DNA of 64,000 bases, taken from the NCBI GenBank assembly GCA_026225945.1, contig JAMJFZ010003163.1, positions 25,353,001 through 25,417,000 on the forward strand. Reading direction: 5' to 3'. This stretch comes from Cricetomys ansorgei (Eukaryota; Chordata; Mammalia; Rodentia; Nesomyidae). Made by a program: the position numbers and the translations under genes. Within the stretch, counting starts at the first letter, position 1, and each line of letters begins with the position of its first letter. Positions 38,600 to 49,254 of this stretch are shown one piece after another. Under the pieces are notes generated by a model. The model was given only the letters and a program-made list of their open reading frames with translations. It was not told where the DNA came from and did not search any database.

Positions 38600-39820
38600 T
38601 AGCTATAGAGGATTCTCCAGGCTCACACTGTTTTCTCTCCTACCCCAGCTCTGCAGTCAGCTATTGCTTCAAGGTGTCCTTATTTCTCTTTTGTAGAGAA
38701 TAGTTTTTAGAAGTCATGATAGAGGCATGAAGTGTGTTCATCATTACTGCACTTGTGCCTCCCATAGTCCCTCATAATTGCACCAAGTCAGCGCGTGTCT
38801 CTCTCTCTCTCTCTCTCTCTTTCATGCACACGCACACTATTACTACAGTTGTCTACATTAAAAACTAAGAGTTGAATCTAAAGTGTCCATTTCGAGCTTA
38901 AACCCCAACACTCACTCTAGCTTTGCCTCTCTGTGTTCATGGCGCCTCTGACAGCAGCAATCTGGCGGTGGGAAGCTCCTTCAGTGAGAGGGGGGGATGT
39001 CACAAAAGCCCCTAGGAGGGCGTGAAGGAAGAGCATTGGCCATGTGGACTCTGGCGTCCGCGTCCGCAGTGGCCGGTGTGGGAGAAACAGCGGGAATCAC
39101 ACCGCTGCATCAGCAGGCAGGCGGCGGGCGACGGAGGAGGTAGCCATTGTGAACCGTTGTAAAGATTCTGATTTCGCAAATGACCAGAACTAGGAAGTCT
39201 CCAGAACAATCTGAACAGAGGAGCTCTAACAGCTCCTGTTCCGACTGTGAACAGTGAAAGCCAAGAGACCCGTCATAAACTAGGCAAACGAAGAGGATCC
39301 GCATTCGTGTGAGACTCCTCGGATCTGGGTGTCGGTTTGGGAGACTAGTCAACCGGAAGGGGCCTGTGCTCTGGAGGCAGGTGGTGGTATGTGTGGGATA
39401 AATACCACCGAAAACCGAGGTTACAAACACCTGGTTGTGTGGTACTTGCTGCCACCGCCTGTCCACTGGCAAAGGATGAAAACTATGCTTCGTTGCCACC
39501 GACCCCATCTGGTCCTCTGCTGTGTCCTGGAATACGACTCCTCGGGCAGAGCTATCAGCTTTCAACCCCAGCTCTCTCCTATCCCTCCCTACCCTCCTCT
39601 ATGAGTCAAAACTCCCACTCTTTTGAGCCCGGACTGTCCCTGCAGGGTGTGGACCGGCATCTGATAAGCTAGTACATAATATTGTATTGTCTTCTATAAG
39701 ATGCCTACCCCTCCCTGAAAGATTTACTTTTTTTTTTTTTTAAGACGACAACTTATTTACTTCTGGGAATGTGCTAGTGATGAAGGGGGTCATTACCTTC
39801 TGGGCAGCTCTCAAATGACA
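38600..39820. other. Intergenic; includes a CpG-bearing segment at about 38940-39420
   Basis: A (TC)n run lies at 38798-38821. The segment 38940-39420 has more CpG than its surroundings (for example CTGGCGTCCGCGTCCGCAGT, then GGCGGCGGGCGACGGAGGAG) and carries no repeat I recognise. No supported reading frame was found. It could be a regulatory element or an unrecognised non-coding RNA start. Confidence 0.35.
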
Positions 39821-39822
39821 CT

Positions 39823-40410
39823 GTCCTCGTTAGGGCTGCTAGTGCTGGGATGAAACACTCTGACCAAAAGCAAGTTGAAGAGGAAAGAGTTTAATCTGGC
39901 TTATGCTTCCACATTGTAGTCCATCACCAAAGAAAGTTAGGACAGGAACTCAAATAGGGCAGATACTTGGAGGCAGGAGCTGATACAGAGGAGATGGAGG
40001 GATGCTGCTTACTGGCTTGCTCTTCATGACCTGCTCAACTTGCTTTCTTATAGAACCCAGGACCATCAGCCTAGGGATGGAACCACCCACAATGGGCTGG
40101 GCTCTCCCACAGCAATCATTAATTAAGAAAATGTCCTACAGGCTTGCCTGCAACCTGATTTTGTTTGTTTTGGTTTTTCGAGACAGGGCTTGTCTATGTA
40201 GCTCTGGCTGTTCTGGAACTCACTCTGTAGACCAGACTGACTTGAACTCAGAGATCCACCTGCCTCTGCCTCCTGAGTACTGGGATTAAAGGCATGTACC
40301 ACCACTGCCTAGGCTTGCAGCCTGATCTTATGGAGGCATTTTCTCAGTTAAGGCTCCCTCATCTGTAATGACTCCAGCCTGTGTCAAGTTGACATAAAAC
40401 TGAGTATGGT
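39823..40410 (-). mobile_element. Rodent LTR-like dispersed repeat, split by a B1
   Basis: On the minus strand it has the segments ATGTCAACTTGACACAGGCT, GAGAAAATGCCTCCATAAGA and AACTTGCTTTTGGTCAGAGT of a very common rodent repeat. I could not fix the family name; MaLR/ERVL-type is possible. A B1 at 40155-40309 interrupts it. The host sequence resumes with a duplicated GGCTTGC...CCTGAT target site on both sides of the B1. Confidence 0.7.
40155..40309 (-). repeat. B1 SINE nested in the 39823-40410 repeat
   Basis: It runs from TTTTTCGAGACAGGGCTTGT to GGCATGTACCACCACTGCCT. It is flanked by GGCTTGCCTGCAACCTGATT on the left and GGCTTGCAGCCTGATCTT on the right, a diverged target-site duplication. 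Confidence 0.88.
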
Positions 40411-40620
40411 ACCACAAACCTGTTATTCCAACACTTGGGAGGTAGAGGTAGGAGGTCAAGAAGTTCACAGGCAGCCTTGGATAGACAGTAAGTTCAAGGC
40501 CAGCCTACTCAAACCCCCCCCCCAAAAAAAACCCCAAAAGCAACAAAACCAACCAACCAAAACAACAACAACAACAAAACCAAACAAAGCCAACAAAAAA
40601 CATAAAACACTGAAGAAAAC
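40400..40620 (+). repeat. B1-like SINE with long A/C-rich tail
   Basis: It reads TACCACAAACCTGTTATTCC then GTTCAAGGCCAGCCTACTCA, followed by about 110 bases of CAACAACAA/CCAAA simple sequence. Confidence 0.7.
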
Positions 40621-40934
40621 CAACACTCCCTCCCCCAACAGCCATCGGCTACCAGTAACCCCTCAGCTGTTGGGGGGGGCACTTCCTGACCTCCTCCTCA
40701 CTCTGTGCTGGGGTTTTGTCTAACTTCATTTGCGCAGTCACGGCTGCATATGTACTACCGCCCCGTGTGTCCAGAAGACACGGCTTCACTGCGGTCATTC
40801 ACTGTCTCCGGCTCCCATGCGTTTCTGCCCTCTCTTCCAGGCCCCTGAAGGGCTGCTAATGCTCCAGTAAAGCCCCCCACATCCACGTGCACGTATTACC
40901 AGTACTAAAAGCAGTCCACCACTGTTTGTTTTTT

Positions 40935-41085
40935 AACTAGAGAACACAAGAAATTGAGGAAATAGTGGTGGTCCGGAGAGGGGAGGAATTGGAAGGCAGG
41001 AAATGGGGGATGGATTTGATCGGAATACATTCTTTCCATGTAAGAAGTTCTCAATCAAAATAAACTTTAAAAATGGGAGGGGGGA
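40935..41085 (+). mobile_element. Rodent L1 3' end fragment
   Basis: The end AGTTCTCAATCAAAATAAAC plus the preceding GGGATGGATTTGATCGGAAT resemble the 3' terminus of rodent L1 elements. Confidence 0.5.
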
Positions 41086-41209
41086 TGAAATGTGAATTTC
41101 TAATTAGCCCTCATATTTTTCTTCACCAGAGAAACACGTAAGACTCGTGGGTGTGATTTAACAGTTTAAAAAGATATAGAGAAGTAAATAATTTGCATGA
41201 ACAAATAGT

Positions 41210-41700
41210 CATCCCCATCTCCAGTGAATGAAAGCTAAGTGGTCTACAAGCATTTATAGCAGCATTTTCCTTATTAGCCCCATAGGCGGAGGCAAGCCAT
41301 GTATTCACTGACTGGCTAATGGCTAAGTACAATTCTGTGTATCTGTCTGATGAAATGTTATTTGGTAATAGAAATGATGAATTACTGATATGTGCTGCAG
41401 CATGAATGAACTATGAAACCATTATGCCAAGTGGAAGAATCTAGTCACAAAAGACCCACGTATTGTATGATTTTATTTATAGAAATCTCTAGAATAGGCC
41501 AAACCCATAGAGACAGAATGTGGATTCCTGGTTGCTAAGGGGTGGGAGGCAATGAGGAGTGACTGCTGATGAGTCTAGAGCTTCTTTCTAGGGTGATGAG
41601 AAGACACAGGGGTGCGAACATGTGAAAAGCCAAGGAGTTATGTACTTTAAATGGCTGTGTGGTATATGAATCATATCTCAATAAAATAGTTAAATTATTT
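41210..41700 (+). mobile_element. Ancient L1M 3' UTR fragment
   Basis: It has the typical succession TTTATAGCAGCATTTTCCTT, ATGAACTATGAAACCATTAT, ACGTATTGTATGATTTTATT, then TGAATCATATCTCAATAAAA, the terminal part of an old mammalian L1. It carries no coding capacity and is followed by a GGAA-rich tract (41705-41800). Confidence 0.75.
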
Positions 41701-41966
41701 TAAAATGCAAGGAAGGAAGGAAGGGAGTTACAAGGAGGGAGAGAGGAAAGGAGGGAGGAAGCAAGAGATGAAGAAAGGAAAGAGGGGAGAAGGGTGAGGT
41801 GGGACAGGAAGCCTGGTTAGAGCTGTGACTAAATGAAACTACTCACGTCTTAGGGGGCTGGTCTCACCTTCCTGGAGTGTGGATAGAGAGACGGGAGGTG
41901 ATAGATGAGAAAAAATCCACAGAAACTTTTTTTTTCCCATAGGGAATTAAAGACTAGAGAATGTGT

Positions 41967-42187
41967 GACTGGAGAGATGGCCCAGTTGTTAATATCACTT
42001 GCTGCTCTTTCAGAGGATTGGAGTTTGGATGCCAGCACCCACTGGGCAGCTCACAATTGCCTGTTAACTCCAGCTCCAGGGGATCTGCTGCCCTCTTCTG
42101 GCCTCCAGGATCACCTGCACTCACGTGGCACATACACATTTGTACATATATACTAAAAAATAAAAATAAATAAATCTTTTAAAAAAC
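41967..42187 (+). repeat. B3-like SINE
   Basis: It reads ACTGGAGAGATGGCCCAGTT, GCAGCTCACAATTGCCTGTT, TCCAGGGGATCTGCTGCCCT, then an AAATAAATAAATCTTTT tail. Confidence 0.85.
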
Positions 42188-42429
42188 AATGAAGAACATT
42201 TGAAAATTCCCCAAATTGGAAAAACAAAAGAAGCACCACATATCCTTTTGGTGAATGCTCTAGCGTCTAACAGAGTAGTCAGCATAGTTCCAATTTGTAG
42301 GGATGTACAAACTTTGTTTGACTTAGAGTTGACGGTGCACTGGGGCCCAGAGACTATAAAGTTACATGCTAACTGATAGAATTTCAGTAGTGAAATGAAT
42401 AATTTTTGTTTGTTAAGAAGGATAACCCT

Positions 42430-42530
42430 AGCAGGCATGTTGACACACATTTGTACTAGAGAGACTGAGGCAGTAGGATTGAGAGTTTGAGGCCAGTCTG
42501 GGCTACATTGTGAGGCCTTGTCACACACAT
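42430..42530 (+). repeat. B1-like SINE, degraded
   Basis: It has GAGTTTGAGGCCAGTCTGGG and TGAGGCCTTGTCACAC in B1 order. Confidence 0.65.
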
Positions 42531-42579
42531 GTACAAAAGACAGCACTAAAGGTGATAGTTTATATAATTCCTGTCCCTC

Positions 42580-42621
42580 CCTAATTTTGGAACATTACAC
42601 AACTATAAAAATGAATGAGGA

Positions 42622-42715
<94 letters not shown>

Positions 42716-42810
42716 TGGCAACGTCTAGAATACATTAAGAGAAAAAAGCAAATTGCCAAACCATACACACAGTGTGATCCATTTTTACAAATGTGAAATT
42801 ACACATTTGA
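42580..42810 (+). mobile_element. Ancient L1M remnant carrying (TA)n(CA)n
   Basis: ACACAACTATAAAAATGAAT stands left and TTAAGAGAAAAAAGCAAATT / ACACAGTGTGATCCATTTTT right, in the order found in old L1M/HAL1 3' regions. Between them is a microsatellite, (TA)n at 42625-42667 and (CA)n at 42668-42714, where the L1 has a short TA-rich segment. Confidence 0.65.
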
Positions 42811-42889
42811 TATGTGTATGGGATATGAACACTTGCTTATGTGGCAATGCCTCAGCAATGATATTGAAGGGGGGGAAAAGGAAAACATT

Positions 42890-44305
42890 GCCCTTTCAGT
42901 TAAAATAGTAGACTGAGAAAATGCTCCATCTCATCTCAAAGACCAAAAACTCACAGTGAACAATCCTCAAAGGCTCAACCCATACAAAGCCATGGAAAGG
43001 AGCAGAAAGGGGACGATAGCAAGGGAGAGATGCTACTGGAGGTTTTGGAAGGTGGAAAGCAGCTGAACTGATGGAGTTGAACACAGATGCCAACAAGCAG
43101 CTTGTTCTGCCAGTCCGTGCCAGGACTGTCCAAGCACCACTCACAGGCCACATGCATCCCAAGTCAGCTACAAAAGGTAGCCAAATATGTTTGTAGTCGA
43201 TGACACCATAGGCTCGAACATGCCAGCGCATAGTTTCCTGATGTGGGAGTGGCTTCTGCTCCTGCAGGAACATAACTTCCATGGATGTGAAATTGACATC
43301 ATTGGCTTCCCTGTCATGGTACTGATGTCTGCCGAAAAATGATCACCATCAAGGGACCACGTTAGCAATAGCTACTTGGTAAGTTGTCCCTTAAAATGTA
43401 GGTTTGCTGTGTACTCTTGACTTGTATACACTTGCATGGGAAGCCTTCCCAAGAAGTAGGAAGGTCCATGAACGAAAGCCCCCAAATGCTAGGAATTGGG
43501 TCAGAATGATGCATCAGAGGTAGAGCGGGACTGCATGTAGAAGTGTGACTAGGATTACTATATGAAAAGCAATGAGACCACAGCAGGGGTGTCTGTGATC
43601 CACACAGCTGCTGGGGGCCACATGGATGTCTGTAATTGGTACCAACATCAGAAATCATTGGGATGAATGGGAGCCTTTATGCTCCCAGAGGCCGTGATGA
43701 TGTTCCTGGTCTGTGTGGCCTCTGGAAACCTCACTGATGTCCCTGGTCCATGTCCCTGCTGGACACACATGTTGATGTTCATAATTCATGCTGCTGCCAG
43801 AGGCCATGTTGATGTCCATGACTCATGCTGCAGCCCAAAGCCGTGTTGATGTCCGTGATCTGGGCTGCAACTAGAAACCATGTTGATGTCCATGTATCCA
43901 TGCCATAGATGGAAACCATGTTGACGTCTGAGATCTGTGTGTGCTTCCGCCAGAATGCATGTTGACGTTCATGACCTGTACGGATGCCAGAGGCCATGTG
44001 GATGTCTGTGATTCGTGCTGCCTGCTGCCACAAAAACCATGGTGATGCCAGCGATCCATGCTCCTGCCACACAGACTGGACTTTTCTTTCTTTTTTTCTG
44101 TCTGTTTTTGTTTCTTTTTTCCCCTTGTTTTTGCTTGTTGTTTTGCTTATGGTTTCCGGTGAGGGTTTTTTTTTTTTTTTTTTTTTGTTGTTGTTTGTTT
44201 TTTGAGGGCACAAGGGTGGGAGGGTGGACCTGGGAGGAATGGGCAGAGTAGAGCTACATTGCATGGAACTCTCAATTAATAAAAGTATTATACTGAGAAA
44301 AAAAA
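42890..44305 (+). mobile_element. Rodent L1 (Lx-like) 3' UTR with diverged about 60-70 bp internal repeats
   Basis: From about 43640 to 44080 a motif of the form CATGTTGATGTCCATGA ... GCTGC(T/C)GCCAGAGGC recurs at least seven times at spacings of roughly 60-70 bases. It is followed by a T-rich stretch and an L1-like terminus (GGGAGGGTGGACCTGGGAGG ... AATTAATAAAAGTATTATA). The upstream part (42890-43640) is less certain. No ORF2 remains. Confidence 0.5.
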
Positions 44306-44317
44306 ATTGTTAATGCT

Positions 44318-44400
44318 AAGGTTGTGGTGCAAGTCAGTGGTAGAGAATTTGCCTAGCCTTGGGCTTCATCCTCAGCACCACAGAAAATAAAGACCGATAA
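44318..44400 (+). repeat. ID-like SINE
   Basis: It reads GTCAGTGGTAGAGAATTTGC then CCTCAGCACCACAGAAAATA, a tRNA-Ala-type head with an A-rich end. Confidence 0.65.
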
Positions 44401-45189
44401 TCCCAGAAAATACTGGCTAAGGATAGGGGAAGTAAGACGGGAAGGAGAGAAGCCGATAAACAGATGTGTTATTAAGCCAGCACACAGTGTGAACAATTGG
44501 AGCTTGATTGTACCAGGGGGTCTCTGGGATAGCTTGTAGGAAGAACATGCCTCAGAGGTGTTCCATCCATGGGCCAGGATCCATCAACTGCTCCCAAGTG
44601 AGTGGAGCATTGCCTCTTGCAGCTTTTCCTGCACTCAGAATGAGCATCTGTCCTGGAAGAAAATAACCCTTCGGGGGAGTCGTAGACAACCACAGCAAGC
44701 AGCTCTTTCACACAATGCTTCAGAAAGATAATTTGGACATAATTTAGAAAAAAATAATTTTGAAAATAAGGATTCTAAACCAAGCAGAAATTCAACCCAT
44801 CAGACTTAAAGACAGAATAAGAATAGTCTCATAGTCCCACGCACCATTTCTTGGAAACTACCAGAGCTTTGATCCACCAAAAGAAGGCAAGCCCTTCCAG
44901 AAAGAATGGCTCAGGATCGAGGATCCAGGGAATGTGGCACAGACATGCAGAGGGCATGTGATGGGTCACACAGGAATGGAGAGGGGCAGGGCGGTGAGAC
45001 CTCCAGAAGGTTTGAGTCGGGAACGGGACCTACGGGTTATCTGTCGTGGTTGGCAGTGTAGACAATTATTTTCAGAGGGGTTTTACAGTTCTTTTGGAGA
45101 GGAAGGAAGGAGGGAAAAGAGGAGTGAATAATTTCCCAGTGGGAAATACTGAACAGGGAAAATAATGTATTCGCTGTACTTGGCTTCGC
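44400..45189. other. Intergenic, nothing recognised
   Basis: I see no repeat or coding segment I can name. Confidence 0.5.
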
Positions 45190-45368
45190 AGTAGTGGTTC
45201 TTACTCTTGGCTGAATATCAGAAGCATTTGGGAAACATCAAAAAGTCCTTATGGCCAGTCCCCACCCTCAGATAGCCCGATGTAAGAGATTTGAGCACAA
45301 CCTGGGCTTCGTGGTTTTGTGTAAGATCCCTGGGTGATTTAGTGTGCCGTTAAAGTTGAGAGCCATTA
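45190..45368 (+). mobile_element. MER5A-like hAT-Charlie fossil
   Basis: It has AGTAGTGGTTCTTACTCTTG, CAGAAGCATTTGGGAAACAT, GGCCAGTCCCCACCCTCAGA, then GATCCCTGGGTGATTTAGTG, the order of the short mammalian element MER5A. It is an old non-coding DNA transposon. Confidence 0.65.
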
Positions 45369-45786
45369 TCTTGGCAGGAAGAATACTTCACTGATCTCAA
45401 TAACATACTAATGGGATAAGATTTAGCCAGAAATTTGTCATAGAACTCTATGGGAAGAATGGGGAGAGGAGGCAAGTGGGTGGCATGGACACTCTGCTGA
45501 GTCCAGGGTCAAGAGAGCAAGGCTTCACAAGGAAGCATCCTCCCCAGATACAAGGAGGTAGATGCCAGGAGAGACAGATGCAAGGGTAGCCTTTTCTTAG
45601 AGAATCAGGGCTCACAGATGGAAACTGTGTGTGTAGGCAGGAAATGAGGACATTACTGATTTTTGTCTAGAAATAGTGTTTGACTTCCTAATACCATGAG
45701 TGTGCATGAATTTAACCAAAAGAAAAGAGAGAGAAAGAGAAAGAAAAAAAAAAAAGATCTTAATAAAGAACAAAAGAAAAACTTCG

Positions 45787-46005
45787 GAGGCTGGAGAGAT
45801 GGCTCAGCAGTTGAACCCACAGGCTGCTCTTCCAGAGGACCTGGGTTTGGTTCCCAGTGTCCACACAGAGGCTCACAACCATCAGCTACTCCAGTCCTTG
45901 GGGATCTGAGGCCCTCGTCTGGCTTCCCTGAGCACCTGTTGTGCATGTGGTGCACATAAATATACGCAGACAAAATACTCATACACAGAAAATAAATGTA
46001 ATGTA
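45787..46005 (+). repeat. B2/B3-like SINE
   Basis: It reads AGGCTGGAGAGATGGCTCAG, CTGCTCTTCCAGAGGACCTG, ACCATCAGCTACTCCAGTCC, then GAAAATAAATGTAATGT. Confidence 0.85.
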
Positions 46006-46009
46006 AAAA

Positions 46010-46111
46010 AAAAAAAAGGAAACAACCCAAATGTCCATGAAAAGGAAATGATAAATAAGCTGTGTGTATCCGTCCACTGGAGTGCCGTACCCGAGAGGGC
46101 CCTGACTCGTT

Positions 46112-46145
<34 letters not shown>

Positions 46146-46310
46146 GGATGTCACTGACAAGTGAATAGTTACGATACATCGGTATTTATAGAAACCATAG
46201 GCACACAAAGAGAAGCTGTGAGGATCTCTGTGAGTTCGAGGCTAGCCTGGTCTACAGAGTGAATTCCAGAGTTATAACAGAGAAACATTGTCTTGAAGAA
46301 AAAAAAAAAA
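46010..46310 (+). repeat. L1M scrap with (TG)n, then partial B1
   Basis: AACAACCCAAATGTCCATGA is the old L1 motif (about 46020). (TG)n lies at 46116-46142. A 5'-truncated B1 follows at about 46215-46300 (GAGTTCGAGGCTAGCCTGGT). Confidence 0.65.
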
Positions 46311-46489
46311 AGAAGAAGCTGTGTATTTCCCAGGCAAATACAATAGGGGAGTGGGAGAAGTTACCTGGCTGTGGTGGGAGTGTATAACGGACTCAGATTA
46401 CAATGAAGGCCACCAAGGATTTTATCCTTTTATTTTTTTCCTTAAAGAAGATAATTTCTGAATTATTATTATTGTTGTTGTTGTTGCTG

Positions 46490-46524
<35 letters not shown>

Positions 46525-46529
<5 letters not shown>

Positions 46530-46893
46530 TCTTTTGTGGAAACAGGGTGGTCCCGGAGAGGGTGAGGAGCAGAGTCACTAGCCCGGAGCCCAGCCTCATG
46601 GTGCAGATCTACTTTATTGCGAAAGAAGCAGGGTTTTCCTAGAGGCAGTAGGGCGTTGCCTAAGGGAGCGGTCCAATCGCTGTGGTCCATGTTTACTAGA
46701 CACTCCAATCTGCCTATCTAAAGCTTGCTATAGCAGAGGGCGTGGACAAGGTGGGGAAAAAAAATCCAACCATCTTTGAGTTCCTATGTTTAAGCTCTTA
46801 GCCTATTGTTTTGCAGATGTTGGAAACAAGGTTTCTGTAAAGATGGGGGAAGTGGGCACCGCCCTATGGGCTTTCGCATCTTGGGGCTCAACA
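46525..46893 (-). mobile_element. Solo LTR, IAP/ERVK-like
   Basis: On the minus strand a 369-bp unit starts TGTTGAGCCCCAAGATGCGA and ends ...AGACTACA (TG...CA). It has a CCAAT-box-like GCGATTGGACC and an AATAAA signal (TTCGCAATAAAGTAGATC) in the 3' third. The right flank is GGTGTG. The left flank is a (TG)n run, consistent with a 6-bp duplication that later expanded. There is no internal retroviral sequence next to it. Confidence 0.65.
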
Positions 46894-46995
46894 GGTGTGC
46901 CAAGACCCACCATTTTAAAGGCTATGCGATGTGCCACAGGCCCGGTATTTGCCCTAATGCAGGCGCTGATGCATCTTTCTCTTCGGCTGTAGGGA

Positions 46996-47008
46996 TCCCT
47001 TTGCCACC

Positions 47009-47064
<56 letters not shown>

Positions 47065-47130
47065 GGGAATCAAGCCCAGGGCCTTGTGCATGTTAACCAA
47101 GTGCTCTACCGTTGAGCTACCTTCCCAGAT
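46996..47130 (-). repeat. (GT)n microsatellite plus ID-like SINE head, antisense
   Basis: (GT)n at 47011-47060 is followed by CAAGCCCAGGGCCTTGTGCA and TGCTCTACCGTTGAGCTACC, the antisense of a tRNA-type promoter. Confidence 0.7.
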
Positions 47131-47944
47131 CCTTTCTATTTCTTGTAAAATTAAAAATTAATTTGAAAAAATGAATATGCATAGACGAAATCTAGGCTCT
47201 CCCACACCAAGCTGTTAATAACAGTTCCTTTGAGTTGTAGGCTTGGTTAGAGAGGAAGTGAGAGGTTTCTTTTTTACTCTAGCCATCCAATAATAATCAC
47301 GTTTCTTTACAGAGACCTCAGGGAGACTTTCGGCCAAGAAAGGGTCTGGGAGTCCAGGCAGTTCTGGCCTGGCATGTGTTTTGTTTCTGACTTGGGAGGA
47401 GGGCAGAGGGCGAGGGTTCTGGCTTGGCAGGGGCAAGGGCAGGCCCATCTCCTGGAGATCTGGTAGAACCAGCTGCGAGTTGAGTTGTGATGAGGGCGTG
47501 TTGACAGGGTGACTCAGTGCTGAGGGGGAAATGGCTGGCTCCTCCCCTTCTCGCAGCTCCTCCCTTTCTCGCTCTGCAGGCCCGGCAGCTGGAGCCAGCG
47601 CCTTCGGTTTCTACAATCCTAAAGGAGGGGTCCTTCCCAAATCCAGAGAAACAAGGGACCATTTTGACTTAGGCCACGCATGAAGGTTTCTTGGAGCCAC
47701 CCTGGGCAAGTGGAGCCAGGTTCACTGATTTACTACACATGAGAGGAACGGAGGAAGAGACCCTTGGGCCTGTGTGCATGGAAGTTGGGAGGAGTCCGTG
47801 GTATTAATCACCAACGGAGCTTCCTTGATCACCCTCTCTATTCCAAGAGCTCCTACCTCTAAGCATTTTCTAGGTGACCCTCAGGGACCACTAGTGAAAC
47901 TCACGGAAATGCGTATAAATATCCCCAAAGCTTTAGACTGTTTA
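47131..47944. other. Intergenic, non-repetitive; AP-1/NF-E2-like site at 47510
   Basis: I recognise no repeat. TGACTCAG at 47510-47517 matches the AP-1/NF-E2 core within a GC-richer stretch (47380-47640). Its function is unknown. Confidence 0.3.
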
Positions 47945-48100
47945 CTCTTTATTTCTTGTTTTTGTTTTCAGATAGGGTCATACTGTAGCCCAGGCTGTCT
48001 TACAACTCACCATATAAGTCCCAACTCAGTTCAGGTCTATGGCAATCGTCCTGCCTCAGCCTCAGTGCTGGGCTTACAGGCCTGAGCTATCACTCCTGAT
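47945..48100 (-). repeat. B1-like SINE, antisense
   Basis: It reads CAGATAGGGTCATACTGTAG, CCAGGCTGTCTTACAACTCA, then CCTGCCTCAGCCTCAGTGCT. Confidence 0.75.
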
Positions 48101-48129
48101 TTTATCTGACAGACAAGTTAGTAGCTGTA

Positions 48130-48326
48130 TAAACTGAGGGTTTTCACCACCAGATGTGTAAAGTGAGGACATGACCGTTCCAAGGTGGTGTTGAGGGAAA
48201 GGTTTTATTGTAGATATGGGGGAGAGATCAGCCAGAGCAATCTGGAAGAATCCAGAGCAGGGAGAGAAAGTAGTAAACTAAGCATGATCCCCATAATAGG
48301 GGGTGGGGACAAAGAAAGAGGAGGGC

Positions 48327-48371
<45 letters not shown>

Positions 48372-48640
48372 TGCATGGCCAAAATGGTAGGGTTACACAG
48401 GAATGAGAAGCAGGGGGGGGTGGGGTGAGGATGAGCTGGAGACATTTAGGGGAGGAGTGGGCTGAAAAGAGCTAAGAAGAGCCAGGATGCCAGCATGGAC
48501 TCTGTACCAGTTACTTGCCATGCTGAGAGAGCCTGGAGGCCAGCATGTGCTTTGATATGCTAATAAGCACCATGGTTAGTCCAGGGTTTCTTTGGACCTG
48601 ACCGTAGCTAAGTTCAGTGGCAAAATCCATTGTCCTACCA
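48130..48640 (-). mobile_element. Possible LTR fragment with (AG)n
   Basis: On the minus strand an AATAAA (CTACAATAAAACCTTTCCC) follows about 400 bases that include a CATGCTGGC(C/A)TCC(A/T)GGCTCT near-duplication (48480-48550) and a (CT)n run (48335-48367 on plus). The LTR ends are not defined. Confidence 0.3.
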
Positions 48641-48654
48641 CCCAACCTAGCCTA

Positions 48655-48655
48655 T

Positions 48656-48686
<31 letters not shown>

Positions 48687-48810
48687 TTCTGTTTTTGAGA
48701 CAAAGTGACCATGTAGTCCAACTCAAGGCTGGCTTCCAACTCCAGATCCTCCTGCCTCAGCCTCTTCAGTACTACGATTGCAGGCATGCACCACCTTGCC
48801 CAGCAAACTC
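48655..48810 (-). repeat. (TC)n then antisense B1-like SINE
   Basis: The (TC)n tail region (48655-48690) is followed by TTTTTGAGACAAAGTGACCA and CAGGCATGCACCACCTTGCC. Confidence 0.75.
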
Positions 48811-49254
48811 TGCCTTTTTACCAGTGATGGGCCAATATTGAGAGAGAGTTAGAGAGACTCCATTACTTTAAGTAACGCCCCCTTTCTTTGCCATCTAACA
48901 TCAACTTTACCCCCGTGCCAGGCTGGCAAATGCTGAGGGATGGGTAGCCCATGCTGGGTTCTCAGTCAAACACTGGTGGTTTTCAGTGAGTCACCTGTCA
49001 TCTGTCTACCAGCACTGGTGCAGTCTGCATCTACGGGCCCTGCATGGGATACCCACAAACCAGACCTCAACTCAGTCTTCAAATGGGGCTCCACTGAAGG
49101 TGATCCATTCCATCTATTGTGAGGCTGGCCATCCGAGTGGCTCTGGAACCCTGGTTTTACATTTCTTCATACTCATTTATCTGCTTTTTTGTTTATCTTT
49201 GTAGTTCTGCGTAGCAGATTAGGGGTACTGTGCACCCGGCCAAGCCCTCGGCCA

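Noticed and set aside
39000..39030. CTCF-like motif (CCCCTAGGAGGGCG)
   Set aside because: Alignment to the CTCF core has several mismatches at informative positions.
42896..43282. 128-codon minus-strand frame
   Set aside because: No family recognised; it lies next to L1-like 3' UTR sequence and is more likely chance.
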